The position numbers and the translations under genes were made by a program. The notes beneath the pieces are model-generated. The model was not told the DNA's origin. It was given only the letters and a program-made list of their open reading frames with translations, and searched no databases. A DNA stretch of 64,000 nt from positions 144,401 through 208,400 of the forward strand of contig NZ_JACVTO010000009.1 in NCBI RefSeq assembly GCF_016518545.1, in the 5' to 3' direction. Of the stretch, positions 7,901-15,940 are shown piece by piece. How positions within the stretch are numbered: position 1 is the first letter of the stretch; every line of letters begins with the position of its first letter. The stretch comes from Pseudomonas sp. S30. Its GTDB lineage: Bacteria; Pseudomonadota; Gammaproteobacteria; Pseudomonadales; Pseudomonadaceae.

Positions 7901-9205
7901 CTGGCCATGATCGACGATTCCAGCGTGGGCGCCCTTAGCCTGGATGGCGGCACGGTCGACCTGCGCGCAGGTCAGGCTGGCTTTCGCACACTCACGGCCA
8001 CCAGCCTCCAGGGCACCGGCACCTTCGTGATGGGCACCGATCTGGCGGCGCATCAGGGCGACCTGCTCAACGTCGAGGGTCAGGCGCAGGGCGCACACGG
8101 CCTGGCGATCCAGAACACCGGCGCAGAGCCGCTGTCGGGCGACCAGCCGCAACGTGTGGTCCACACCGAAGGCGGCGCCGGGCAATTCCGTCTGCTCAGC
8201 GAGACCGGCACCGTGGATGCTGGCGCTTACTCCTACCTGTTGCAACAGCGCGATACCGACTGGTACCTGGTCCAGGCCCAGGATCCGATCATCTCACCCA
8301 GCGCGGCAGTGGCCATCGCGGTCTTCAGTGCAGCGCCGACGGTCTGGTACGGTGAAATGAGCACCTTGCGCAGTCGCATGGGCGAGCTGCGTGAAGGGGG
8401 CGCTGGCCAGGGCGGCGTGTGGGCGCGTACCTACGCCAACCGCTACCGGGTCTCCACCGCCGATCAGGTGGACTACCAGCAGACCCAGCAGGGTATTTCC
8501 TTCGGGGCCGACACCGCGCTGCCGGCGCAAAGTGGCCAGTGGCTGGTCGGCGTGATGGGCGGCTACAGCGATTCGGAACTGAACATGCGCCTGGGCAGCA
8601 ATGGTCGGGTCGACAGCTACTACCTGGGTCTGTACAGCACCTGGCTGTCGGACAGCGGCTTCTACCTGGATGCGGTGCTCAAGGCCAACCGCTTCGACAA
8701 CAAGGCCGACGTGCGCATGAGCGATGGCGTCAAGGCCAAGGGCGATTACTCCAACTACGGGGTGGGTGGACAGGTCGAGGCCGGCAAGCACATCAAGCTC
8801 GACGATGGCTGGTTCGTCGAGCCCTATGCGCAGGTGGCGGCCCTGTGGGTCGAAGGTGAGAACTATCGCCTGGACAACGACCTGCGTGCCGACAGCAACA
8901 AGGCGGACTCGCTGCTGGGCAAGGTCGGCACTCACATCGGCCGCACCGTACCGTTGCAGTCGGGAGGCTTCGTGCAGCCCTATGTCAAGGTCGCAGCGGC
9001 CCGTGAGTTCGCCCGCAACAACGAGGTCAAGATCAACGACAACACCTTCCACGATGACTTGTCCGGCGCGCGCCTGGAACTGGGCACGGGTCTGGCGGCC
9101 AAGATCAGCGACACCTTGCAGGCCCATGTCGACCTGGACTACAGCACGGGAAAACACATCGACCAACCCTGGGGCGTGAACGTGGGAGTGCGTTTCAACT
9201 GGTGA
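4985..9205 (+). CDS. Type Va autotransporter with repeat-built beta-helix passenger
   Basis: 1406 residues. A signal peptide covers about 1-30 (hydrophobic L-L-L-L-Y-A-L, ending near G-M-A-A). The passenger is a long beta-helix of short rungs with the pattern L-x-L-x-x-x-S-x-x-x-G-x-V. Residues about 360-860 are built from 96-residue repeats that are almost identical at DNA level. A pertactin-like autochaperone segment follows (about 982-1098), then the 12-strand beta-barrel (about 1107-1406) starting near F-S-A-A-P-T-V-W-Y-G-E and ending in the classic outer-membrane Phe-Asn-Trp. No protease triad or known enzyme domain is visible, so an adhesin or cell-surface role is most likely. The barrel closely resembles that of the next gene, so the two are paralogues. 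Confidence 0.93.
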   Translation: MTRCRLFHYVANSSSSLLLLYALVPVGMAATLPPGTSATIGPGTAPERWSLNAAELTATPGAATLDIIGQAGSTVTLDGTSVQGGNLTGLQLIESTATVANSTIASTGGIGMSVVKPNAAATTSSTALVSDSSISGIGRGVNVSGGSTATLINSTVNGSGTLGSTVAGNGLGLSLVGGEAILRGSSAVGSNRGAGLFGLGGSNAAPRLELDNSSLTSQQGSAIVVSNLNSQAMSADIVIANGSQLTSANQTLIEVGLPTDAPGSVSQAQILIDASTLTGNIQVAATALADVAMRNAAALTGDLNNLASLAMDASTVDGNLNQPVGSTAAATLTNGSRFTGNINNVGTLSVDASQVNGNVVSVAGSATTVSLSNASTLTGTVSNAASLALDNSGMTGDMTQDAAGTGTLSLANGSTLDGNVTNVGSATLSTGSSMVGNFNDVGTLALSAGTLQGDVLSAPGSSTAVTLSDASTLTGTVSNAASLALDNSSMAGDMTQATPGTGTLSLANGSTLEGNVTNVGSATLSTGSSMVGNFSDVGTLALSASTLQGDVLSAPGSSTAVTLSDASTLTGTVSNAASLNLDNSSRMTGDFTQDAAGTGTLTLSNGSVFTGNVNNVDTIALSGLSTLEGTVNNATSLALENSSVTGNMTQATPGTGTLSLANGSTLEGNVTNVGSATLSTGSSMVGNFNEVGTLALSASTLQGDVLSAPGSSTAVTLSDASTLTGTVSNAASLNLDNSGMTGDMTQATPGTGTLSLANGSALDGNVTNVGSATLSTGSSMVGNFNEVGTLALSASTLQGDVLSAPGSSTAVTLSDASTLTGIVSNAASLNLDNSSRMTGDVTQDAPGSGTLNLANSAELIGNVRNVDAATLSSGSRMTGDFIQPGSLRLDASSVTGNVSSAPGSTSAVSLNNASTLDGNVSNVASLALANSSMTGNLLQDVANSGTLSLTNGSLLTGTVRNVGTTTISGSSRLAMIDDSSVGALSLDGGTVDLRAGQAGFRTLTATSLQGTGTFVMGTDLAAHQGDLLNVEGQAQGAHGLAIQNTGAEPLSGDQPQRVVHTEGGAGQFRLLSETGTVDAGAYSYLLQQRDTDWYLVQAQDPIISPSAAVAIAVFSAAPTVWYGEMSTLRSRMGELREGGAGQGGVWARTYANRYRVSTADQVDYQQTQQGISFGADTALPAQSGQWLVGVMGGYSDSELNMRLGSNGRVDSYYLGLYSTWLSDSGFYLDAVLKANRFDNKADVRMSDGVKAKGDYSNYGVGGQVEAGKHIKLDDGWFVEPYAQVAALWVEGENYRLDNDLRADSNKADSLLGKVGTHIGRTVPLQSGGFVQPYVKVAAAREFARNNEVKINDNTFHDDLSGARLELGTGLAAKISDTLQAHVDLDYSTGKHIDQPWGVNVGVRFNW
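6121..7560 (+). repeat. 288-bp tandem repeats inside the autotransporter
   Basis: The anchor CACCGTCAGC begins at 6121, 6409, 6697 and 7159, with a variant (CATCGTCAGC) at 7447. Spacings are 288, 288, 462 and 288 bases; a second anchor, TGTCACCAAC or TGTCACCAAT, begins at 6241, 6529, 6991 and 7279 with the same spacings. The odd 462 spacing equals one unit plus a divergent 174-base insert. All spacings keep frame, so recombination would change passenger length without breaking the gene. Confidence 0.92.
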
Positions 9206-9251
9206 AGATGAAGGGGGATACAGCAGCAGGTGTAGGCTTTGTCCTGCTAGC

Positions 9252-9269
9252 TTTAGGAAACCTCCTACA
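9252..9269. promoter_or_regulatory. Near-palindrome before the second autotransporter
   Basis: TTTAGGAAACCTCCTACA, read on the other strand TGTAGG-N6-CCTAAA, is symmetric except for one position of each half. It lies 60 bases before the second autotransporter start. Its shape (six-base arms, six-base spacer) resembles the GacA box TGTAAG-N6-CTTACA but with G/C changed, so a NarL/LuxR-type regulator is possible. A second CCTACA/TGTAGG pairing (9231-9236 with 9264-9269) could form a hairpin instead. Confidence 0.4.
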
Positions 9270-9329
9270 TTCTCCCAGAGATGATCACGGTTGAATTCCG
9301 CCGTCACTTTATAACGGTCGAGTTCACTC

Positions 9330-11573
9330 ATGAAACTTACCCCTCTAGCCCAGCGCCTCACGGCGCTGGGCTTCGCTTTTACTCCATTCAGCGTTCTGGC
9401 CAGTACGGTCGTCGTGCCCGGGGGCTCCACACTCACGGTCGGTCCAGAGGCTCCCCGGTATGCCTACCAGGTCGAGCGTGACGCCACGTTGAACGTTACC
9501 GCCGGCGCCAGTACCGCCCAGATCAGAGCGACCGGCGGCGCCCAGGTGAATATCAGCAATGCCGATGTCAGCGCCACCGGCGACAACGGCCTCGCCCTCT
9601 ACGACAGCCACGCGGTCATCGATGGCAGTCGCATCGTCGCTCGGCTCGATCCCGCCGCTGCGAACAAGCAGGCGTATGGCATTCGCCTTTCAGGATTCGA
9701 TCAGGCCTCCAGCGCGCGCATTTCGAACAGCTCCGTTTCCGGCATGGGCCGGGGCATCAACGTCGCCAACAACGCGACCGTGGATCTGAGCAATACCCAG
9801 GTGCATGGCCACGCGGCAGGAAGCTCCGATGCCATTCCAGGCGGCATCGGCATGGTCATCGCGGGAGCGAGCGCCAAGGTGCGCGAGAACAGCCAGGTCA
9901 CGGGTGACCGCAACGGTGTGGTGATGCTCGCCGGCATCACCAACGATACCGAGCACGAGGCCCATCTGCTCGTGGACAGTTCCACCATCGCGGGGAGCGA
10001 AGGCAGCGCGATCCGAGTCATCAGCTATCGCGACGTGGACCAGAAGGTCAATATCCACGTCGCCAATGGCTCGAGCCTGATCGGCGGCAACGGCAACATC
10101 CTTGAAGTCGAGGAGAAAGCCAGCGTCGATTTTTCGGTGAGCGACAGCCGCCTGACCGGCAACATCGTGGCCCACGAAACTGCCGAGCTCGACGTGACGC
10201 TGGCGGACAACGCCGCCCTCACCGGCACCATCCATGGCGCCAGCACGCTCGCCATCGATGGCACCTCGCAATGGAACCTCACCGGCGACTCCGACGTCGG
10301 CAGCCTCAACCTGGATCAAGGCACGGTGAACCTGCGCAACGCCTCGCCGGACAGCGGCTTCAACCGCCTGCAACTGGGCGAGTTGTCCGGCAGCGGTACC
10401 TTCATGCTCGGCGCCGACCTGAGCACCGGCCAGGGTGACTTGGTCGACGTCAGTGGCAAGGCCAGCGGCGACCACCGCCTGCTGGTGGAGAACACCGGCA
10501 CCGACCCGAACGCCGCCATCAGCGACCATCAGGTGGTCCATACCGGTGAAGGCAGTGACGCGCGTTTCGACCTGGTGGGTGGCCAGGTGGATTTCGGCAC
10601 CTATGCCTATGAGCTGGAGCAGCGCGACGACGACTGGTATCTGGTGCGCAAAGGCGACACCACCACCCCGGGTACGCGCTCGGTCACCGGCCTGTTCAGC
10701 GCCGCGCCGACCGTGTGGTACGGCGAATCCGCCACCCTGCGCAGCCGCATGGGCGAACTGCGCAACGGCCAGGACCAGGGCGGCGGCTGGCTGCGCAGCT
10801 ACGGCAACAAGCACAAGGTCAGCGCCGGCGCTGGCGCGGCCTACGACCAGGTGCAGCAAGGTATCGCCTTCGGTGCCGACCTGCCGATCGGCACCGGCGA
10901 CGGTCAGTGGCTGATCGGCCTGATGGGCGGTTACAGCCGCTCGGACCTGGACCTGTCCGGTGGCACTTCGGGCACGGTCGACAGCTTCCACGTCGGTGCC
11001 TACAGCACGTGGCTGGCCGAAGACGGCCTGTACATCGACGCGCTGATCAAGGCCAACCGCTTCCAGAACAAGTCCGACGTGCGCATGAGCGACGGGCGCA
11101 AGGCCAAGGGCGATTACAACAACAACGGTATCGGTGCCACGGTCGAGGTCGGCAAGCACATCAAACTGAACGACGGCTGGTTCGTCGAACCCTACAGCCA
11201 AGTGTCGACGCTGTGGATCGATGGCGCCGACTACAGCCTGGACAACGGCATGCGCGCCAGCGCCAAGAGCGCCAGTTCCGTGCTGGGCAAGGTCGGCAGC
11301 CATGTCGGGCGCAACTTCTCGCTCGAGCAGGGTGGCTTCATCCAGCCTTACGTGAAGGTGGCGGCCGCGCATGAGTTCGCCAAGGACAACAAGGTACGGG
11401 TCAACGACAACCGGTTCGCCAACGACCTTTCCGGTAGCCGCATCGAACTGGGCGCTGGCGTCGCGGCCCAGGTGACCGAGGTCTTGCAGGTCCAGGCGGG
11501 CTTCGACTACATGAAGGGCAAGCATATCGAACAGCCCTGGGGTGTGAACGTAGGCGTGCGCTACAACTGGTGA
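9330..11573 (+). CDS. Type Va autotransporter, short paralogue
   Basis: 747 residues. Signal peptide about 1-24 (ends F-S-V-L-A). The passenger (about 25-445) is beta-helical without the long near-identical repeats of its neighbour. An autochaperone segment with G-T-F-M-L-G-A-D-L precedes the beta-barrel (about 451-747), which ends Val-Arg-Tyr-Asn-Trp. The N-terminal rungs share the motif S-S-V-S-G-M-G-R-G-I-N-V with S-S-I-S-G-I-G-R-G-V-N-V of the first autotransporter, and the barrels share most residues, so the pair arose by duplication, with the longer passenger expanded (or this one shortened). The genes lie 124 bases apart on the same strand. No catalytic motif is visible; adhesion or aggregation is likely but not shown. 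Confidence 0.93.
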   Translation: MKLTPLAQRLTALGFAFTPFSVLASTVVVPGGSTLTVGPEAPRYAYQVERDATLNVTAGASTAQIRATGGAQVNISNADVSATGDNGLALYDSHAVIDGSRIVARLDPAAANKQAYGIRLSGFDQASSARISNSSVSGMGRGINVANNATVDLSNTQVHGHAAGSSDAIPGGIGMVIAGASAKVRENSQVTGDRNGVVMLAGITNDTEHEAHLLVDSSTIAGSEGSAIRVISYRDVDQKVNIHVANGSSLIGGNGNILEVEEKASVDFSVSDSRLTGNIVAHETAELDVTLADNAALTGTIHGASTLAIDGTSQWNLTGDSDVGSLNLDQGTVNLRNASPDSGFNRLQLGELSGSGTFMLGADLSTGQGDLVDVSGKASGDHRLLVENTGTDPNAAISDHQVVHTGEGSDARFDLVGGQVDFGTYAYELEQRDDDWYLVRKGDTTTPGTRSVTGLFSAAPTVWYGESATLRSRMGELRNGQDQGGGWLRSYGNKHKVSAGAGAAYDQVQQGIAFGADLPIGTGDGQWLIGLMGGYSRSDLDLSGGTSGTVDSFHVGAYSTWLAEDGLYIDALIKANRFQNKSDVRMSDGRKAKGDYNNNGIGATVEVGKHIKLNDGWFVEPYSQVSTLWIDGADYSLDNGMRASAKSASSVLGKVGSHVGRNFSLEQGGFIQPYVKVAAAHEFAKDNKVRVNDNRFANDLSGSRIELGAGVAAQVTEVLQVQAGFDYMKGKHIEQPWGVNVGVRYNW

Positions 11574-11620
11574 TGCAGCGAACACGCGGTCACCTGCAAT
11601 GGGTGCCAATGCGTGCCACG

Positions 11621-11683
11621 GGGCTGCCTCGCAGCCCGAGGGGTTCATCGCAGCGGCGGCGCCGATCGCCGCTGCGATGAACC
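11621..11683. repeat. Two adjacent REP-like palindromes
   Basis: The first hairpin is GGGCTGC-CTC-GCAGCCC (11621-11637). The second has 17 paired bases (11642-11658 with 11667-11683) around an 8-base loop. Such paired GC palindromes are common between Pseudomonas genes; here they lie between the second autotransporter and the cheV-like gene and may also end the upstream transcript. Confidence 0.65.
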
Positions 11684-11774
11684 GGCCTTACTTGCCCTCT
11701 TCGGCCTCAAGCACCGGCCTCCCAGGCCGATAACCGGATATCCTCTTCCCTTTCGACACTCCCGAAGGTTGCCC

Positions 11775-12674
11775 ATGGCCACGCCCAATGCCCGCGCGGA
11801 CGCCTTGTCCCTGCTGCTGTTCACCCTGCGCAGCGGCAAGCTGATGGCGATCAATCTGCTCAAGGTCAGCGAAATCATCCCCTGCCCGCCCTTGACCAAG
11901 CTTCCCGAATCCCACCCCCACGTCAAAGGCGTGGCGACCCTGCGCGGCCAGTCGCTTTCGGTGATCGACCTGTCCCGTGCCATCGGCGAGCAACCGCTGG
12001 CCGATCCGCGCGGTGGCTGCCTGATCGTCACCGACATCAGCCGCTCGCGCCAAGGCCTGCATGTGCAGGCGGTGAGCCGTATCGTGCACTGCCTGAGCAC
12101 CGATATCCGGCCGCCACCCTACGGTTCCGGCAGCCGCTCGTTCATCACCGGCGTGACCCGCGTCGACAATGCGCTGGTCCAGGTGCTGGACATCGAGAAG
12201 GTCATCCATGGGATCGCCCCACCGCCGCCAGAGGCGCCAGCGGGGCAACTGCGCGAGGAAGACGCCAGTCTGCTCGCGGCTGCCAACATACTGGTGGTGG
12301 ATGACAGCCAGGTGGCGCTCCAGCAGTCGGTGCACACCTTGCGCCACCTGGGTCTGGAGTGCCACACCGCCCGCAGCGCCAAAGAAGCGATCAATGTTCT
12401 GCTCGAGCTGCAAGGCACGGCGCAGGAGATCGATATCGTGGTCTCGGACATCGAGATGTCGGAAATGGATGGCTACGCCTTCACCCGCACCCTGCGCGAG
12501 ACGCCGGACTTCCAGCACCTGTACGTGCTCTTGCACACTTCGCTGGACAGCGCCATGAGCGCCGAAAAAGCCAAGGTCGCCGGGGCCAATGCCATCCTTA
12601 CCAAGTTTTCCTCGCCCGAGCTCACCGATTGCCTGGTGGTCGCGGCACGCGCGGTGAGTCTGGCCGAGCGCTGA
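11775..12674 (+). CDS. cheV: CheV-type chemotaxis coupling protein (CheW-REC)
   Basis: 299 residues: an N-terminal CheW-like domain (about 10-155) and a C-terminal receiver domain (about 170-295). The receiver shows the acidic pair in L-V-V-D-D-S, the phosphoacceptor Asp in V-V-S-D-I-E-M, the Thr/Ser in L-H-T-S and the Lys in L-T-K-F. CheV proteins couple chemoreceptors to CheA, with phosphorylation tuning adaptation. I start at the ATG at 11775 because the CheW fold begins right after it, although the reading frame stays open upstream. No other che gene is adjacent. Confidence 0.88.
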   Translation: MATPNARADALSLLLFTLRSGKLMAINLLKVSEIIPCPPLTKLPESHPHVKGVATLRGQSLSVIDLSRAIGEQPLADPRGGCLIVTDISRSRQGLHVQAVSRIVHCLSTDIRPPPYGSGSRSFITGVTRVDNALVQVLDIEKVIHGIAPPPPEAPAGQLREEDASLLAAANILVVDDSQVALQQSVHTLRHLGLECHTARSAKEAINVLLELQGTAQEIDIVVSDIEMSEMDGYAFTRTLRETPDFQHLYVLLHTSLDSAMSAEKAKVAGANAILTKFSSPELTDCLVVAARAVSLAER

Positions 12675-12699
12675 GGCCGGCATGACCATAGGCCTTCAC

Positions 12700-12727
12700 T
12701 TGATGGCAGATCCGACTCGGGCATAAT
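12700..12727 (+). promoter_or_regulatory. Sigma-70-like promoter
   Basis: TTGATG (12700-12705), a 16-base spacer and CATAAT (12722-12727) lie 35 bases before the small secreted protein gene. The match is good at both boxes. Confidence 0.55.
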
Positions 12728-12762
12728 TCCTACTCTCCAGAACCTCTTTGCCGGTATCGCTT

Positions 12763-13074
12763 ATGACTTTTCTCCGTACCGCTCTGATCGCCCTGGTGGT
12801 GACCAGCACCGGCGTCCATGCTTCCACTTCCGAAGCGTGGAACGCCTATCGCCAGCAGATGGTCAAGAGTTGCCTGGCTGCCAGCCAGTTCAAGGATGCC
12901 CACGCCATGGGCAAGCCCGCCGAATTCGACGACCGTACCGCCTACAGCGCGTTGCTGATCGAGGGCGTGTACAAGTCCAGGCAGATGAACAACCAGACCG
13001 GCACCGAGCTGTGCCTGTACGACCGGGCCCACCAGCAGGCCTATGTCACCGAATGGCAGCCAGGCACCAAGTGA
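12763..13074 (+). CDS. Small secreted protein of unknown function
   Basis: 103 residues from the ATG at 12763; a TTG five codons earlier is a less likely start. A clear signal peptide (L-R-T-A-L-I-A-L-V-V-T-S-T-G, cleavage after V-H-A) points to the periplasm. Two Cys remain in the mature part (K-S-C-L and L-C-L-Y), so a disulfide is possible. No known domain is recognised. The stop overlaps the GTG of the next gene by four bases, which suggests translational coupling with the YkgJ-like protein. Confidence 0.8.
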   Translation: MTFLRTALIALVVTSTGVHASTSEAWNAYRQQMVKSCLAASQFKDAHAMGKPAEFDDRTAYSALLIEGVYKSRQMNNQTGTELCLYDRAHQQAYVTEWQPGTK

Positions 13075-13805
13075 GCGACAGTCTGCGCTTCGCCTGTATC
13101 GGCTGCGGCAAGTGCTGCACCGGGCACCACGTGCCGCTGACCCTGGACGAAGCACGCCGCTGGGCCAGCGATGGCGGTCAGGTGGTGGTGCTGATCGAAG
13201 GGTTCGTCGCCGATGGACCGGGGATGCCGCCCGAACAGCGCGACCACGTAGTGCGACGTTCCCAGGCGGTGGCCTGTGGCAGCACGCAACTGAGGGTATC
13301 GGTGACCTTCGCGGCCTTCAATCCGGGTCGCTGCCGCCATCTGGACGACGACGACCTGTGCGCCATCTATGAAACGCGCCCGTTGGTCTGTCGCATCTAT
13401 CCGGCGGAGATCAACCCGCACCTGCCGTTGCGCCCTGAAGCCAAGGACTGTCCGCCCGAAGCTTGGGAACAAGGCCCGCCCCTGATCGTCGGGCAGCGTC
13501 TGGTCGATCCGCGACTGAACGCTCTGATCGAGGCCTCGCGCCAGGCGGACCGTGAAGACATCGCTGCCAAGGTGGCCATCTGCGAACGGCTGGGCATCAC
13601 CACCAGCGCGCTCAAGGGCAATGGTTTCACGGCCTGGCTTCCGGACATGCAGGCGTTCCTTGCGGCCCTGGACTCGAATCCGGCACCCGCCAGTGCTGCC
13701 TGGATCGTGCACCTGCAGGACCCCGAGCTGACCCGCACCCTGCAGCAACGAGGGTTGCAGACTACCGCCGAAGCGCCGGTGTACTACGCCTTCATCGGCT
13801 TCTGA
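13071..13805 (+). CDS. YkgJ family Cys-cluster (zinc/iron-chelating) protein
   Basis: 244 residues from a GTG that overlaps the upstream stop (GTGA). The N-terminus has the family signature C-I-G-C-G-K-C-C (Cys9, 12, 15, 16), and a further Cys lies in R-P-L-V-C-R-I-Y-P, as expected for PF03692 proteins that bind a metal or Fe-S cluster. The frame is open upstream, but the cluster begins only nine residues after the GTG, as in relatives. The biochemical role of the family is not established. Coupled to the small secreted protein gene before it. Confidence 0.87.
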   Translation: MSDSLRFACIGCGKCCTGHHVPLTLDEARRWASDGGQVVVLIEGFVADGPGMPPEQRDHVVRRSQAVACGSTQLRVSVTFAAFNPGRCRHLDDDDLCAIYETRPLVCRIYPAEINPHLPLRPEAKDCPPEAWEQGPPLIVGQRLVDPRLNALIEASRQADREDIAAKVAICERLGITTSALKGNGFTAWLPDMQAFLAALDSNPAPASAAWIVHLQDPELTRTLQQRGLQTTAEAPVYYAFIGF

Positions 13806-14004
13806 GCTAAGCCGCACGGCCGACTTCTCTCGTCGACACCTGCACTGAACGCCCACCGTGCTTGACGACTGGGAGGAGTGACCCTGTCCGATCGTTACCT
13901 TTTGCACAAGAGTGATTAACCCATTGGGCGCTGTTTCGCCGCTGCCCGCAGCGCTAGATTGGCGCTGTCCACATCACACTTGCCACGCAAGAAGGTAGCT
14001 TCAC

Positions 14005-14229
14005 ATGTCCAACAGTATGGGTATTGCCAGCGTCTTCGTCCTGTCGTCCCTGTTGTTGTCGCCCCTGGCCCTGGCTGAGGAATCGCCGGCCTTCGTCGCC
14101 CGTAACGCCCAGGTCGCTGCCAGCCTGCAACACTCGCAGGAGGCCTACGCAGCGCAGCCTCAGGATGCCACGAAAGCGGTGCAGCAGACCGCTTCGAAGA
14201 ACGTCACCGACGACCAGGCCGACAGCTGA
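14005..14229 (+). CDS. Small secreted hypothetical protein
   Basis: 74 residues with a good signal peptide (F-V-L-S-S-L-L-L-S-P-L-A-L-A, cleavage before E-E-S). The mature part is about 50 residues, Ala/Gln-rich, helical-looking and without Cys. No family recognised. A strong intrinsic terminator follows 78 bases after the stop, so it is probably its own transcription unit. The ATG lies after AAGAAGGTAG. Confidence 0.72.
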   Translation: MSNSMGIASVFVLSSLLLSPLALAEESPAFVARNAQVAASLQHSQEAYAAQPQDATKAVQQTASKNVTDDQADS

Positions 14230-14306
14230 TCCTGCGCTCCACCCCCACTCCCGTATTTCGGGTCCGACCTTGAGCAGGGGTCGCCCCGGTATGTTAGCCT
14301 CCCTTG

Positions 14307-14332
14307 GCCGCTGCGCATCAGCGGCTTTTTTT
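14307..14332 (+). terminator. Rho-independent terminator
   Basis: Stem GCCGCTG/CAGCGGC (14307-14313 with 14319-14325), five-base loop, then seven T. It ends the transcript of the small secreted protein before the porin gene. Confidence 0.88.
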
Positions 14333-14433
14333 GCGCCTGAATCTCTGCCAGGCGAACACGTCCCTCGGGCGAGCGCTGCTGTTCGAGCCGTCGGGGACCG
14401 CCTCACCGATCGACCGAAAAAGGAGCATTACCG

Positions 14434-15759
14434 GTGTCCTTCGTTTTCCGCTATACGCCACTGTTCATTGCGCTGGGCGCAATGATTTCCCCCACCCATG
14501 CCCAAGAGCGCGCAGAAGGCTTCGTAGAGGGATCGTCACTGAACCTGAACTTTCGAAATGCCTACTTCCATCGCAACCAGTTGCTGCCAGGCGTAAGGGA
14601 CAGTCGCGAATGGGCGCAGGGCGCCGTCGCACGCTTCGAGTCGGGCTATACGCCCGGCGTGATCGGCGTGGGCGTGGACGCCTACGGCATGCTCGGGCTG
14701 AAGCTCGATGGCGGCGGCGGCCACGCCGGCAGCAGCCTGTTGCCTCTCAACGAGCACGACGATGGCACCCTGGGCGCGGCGCCACGCAGCTTCTCCAGCG
14801 CCGGCGCTGCGGTGAAGATCAGAGGCTTCGACACCGAACTCAAGGCCGGTGACCTGTTCCTCACCAACCCGGTCATCGCCGGCGGCGAAACCCGCCTGCT
14901 GCCCCAGACCTTTCGTGGCGTGGCGCTGACCAACAGCGCCATCGACGGACTGCTGCTCGAAGGCGGCCAGGTCAGCTTCACCAAGCCCTACAACCAGAGT
15001 GGCCACCGGCGCATCGACACCTTCTACAGCGCAGGACCGGATGACCGCGACAGCAAGCACCTGTCCTGGGCTGGCGCGTCGTGGAACGGCACGCCGAGCT
15101 TCACCGCCAACCTGTACGCCGCCGAATTGCAGGACATCTGGAACCAGTACTACGCCGACTTCGACTACACCTATGTGGTCCACGACAACCTCAGCCTCAC
15201 CCCCGGCGTGCACTTCTACCACACGCAGGACACCGGCCAGGCCAAGCTGGGCAAGATCGACAACAACACCTACAGCCTGCACCTGACGGTGGCCGCCGGG
15301 CATCACAGCGTCACCACCGCCTACCAGCGCGTCAACGGCAATACGCCGTTCGACTACATCAACCAGGGCGACAGCATCTACCTCGACAACTCGCGCATGT
15401 ATTCGGACTTCAACGGCCCGGGCGAACGGTCGTGGAAACTGCAATACGGCTACGACTTCGCCGGCCTGGGCATCGCGGGGCTGAGCACATCGCTGTCCTA
15501 TTCGCGCGGCAAGCTCGACCTGACCAAGGCCGATCCGAACAGTGCCGGCTATGGCCAGTGGTACAGCGCCGATGGCAAGGATGCCCGGCACTGGGAACGC
15601 GACCTGGACGTGAAGTACGTGTTCCAGGAGGGCCAGTTCAAGGATCTGTCGTTGCTGCTGCGCTACGCCAGCCATCGCGGCAGCCGAGGCTATTCGGCGG
15701 TGGACAATGACAACGACGAGCTGCGCCTGATCGTCGACTACCCGCTCGCGATATTCTGA
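14434..15759 (+). CDS. OprD family outer membrane porin
   Basis: 441 residues from a GTG with AAGGAGC ten bases upstream. Signal peptide about 1-23 (ends T-H-A). The mature start ([16 protein letters not shown]) and the following L-G-V-D-A-Y-G-like strand are typical of OprD porins, 18-strand barrels for uptake of small substrates such as amino acids or aromatic acids. The C-terminus ([12 protein letters not shown]) ends in Phe as outer-membrane barrels do. Substrate cannot be told from the sequence. It stands alone on the strand, with hairpins on both sides. Confidence 0.92.
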   Translation: MSFVFRYTPLFIALGAMISPTHAQERAEGFVEGSSLNLNFRNAYFHRNQLLPGVRDSREWAQGAVARFESGYTPGVIGVGVDAYGMLGLKLDGGGGHAGSSLLPLNEHDDGTLGAAPRSFSSAGAAVKIRGFDTELKAGDLFLTNPVIAGGETRLLPQTFRGVALTNSAIDGLLLEGGQVSFTKPYNQSGHRRIDTFYSAGPDDRDSKHLSWAGASWNGTPSFTANLYAAELQDIWNQYYADFDYTYVVHDNLSLTPGVHFYHTQDTGQAKLGKIDNNTYSLHLTVAAGHHSVTTAYQRVNGNTPFDYINQGDSIYLDNSRMYSDFNGPGERSWKLQYGYDFAGLGIAGLSTSLSYSRGKLDLTKADPNSAGYGQWYSADGKDARHWERDLDVKYVFQEGQFKDLSLLLRYASHRGSRGYSAVDNDNDELRLIVDYPLAIF

Positions 15760-15781
15760 CGCGACACTGAAACCGGTAGCG

Positions 15782-15811
15782 TGGCGTCGGCCCGGCAGGG
15801 CACCGACGCCA
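15782..15811. terminator. GC hairpin after the porin gene
   Basis: TGGCGTCGG (15782-15790) pairs with CCGACGCCA (15803-15811) around a 12-base loop. No T run follows, so termination is likely weak or Rho-assisted. Confidence 0.45.
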
Positions 15812-15940
15812 TCGCGGCGCACCTGAAGCGCGCATTTACGACGCCGTGGCTTGTTCGACAATGGCCACTTGCCTACACTATCGCCGCCGCTTCCTAGCCC
15901 GACCCTCAAGGCAAGAGGGGCCAATGCAGTCGCGAGCCTG

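Noticed and set aside
6065..8245. Open frame of 726 codons on the minus strand inside the first autotransporter
   Set aside because: It is antisense to a well-supported gene, is open only because the repeated high-GC codons lack stops in that frame, and encodes a low-complexity Gly/Ala/Gln/His sequence without domains.
9690..11648. Open frame of 652 codons on the minus strand inside the second autotransporter
   Set aside because: Same effect: antisense shadow with no fold, signal or ribosome binding site.
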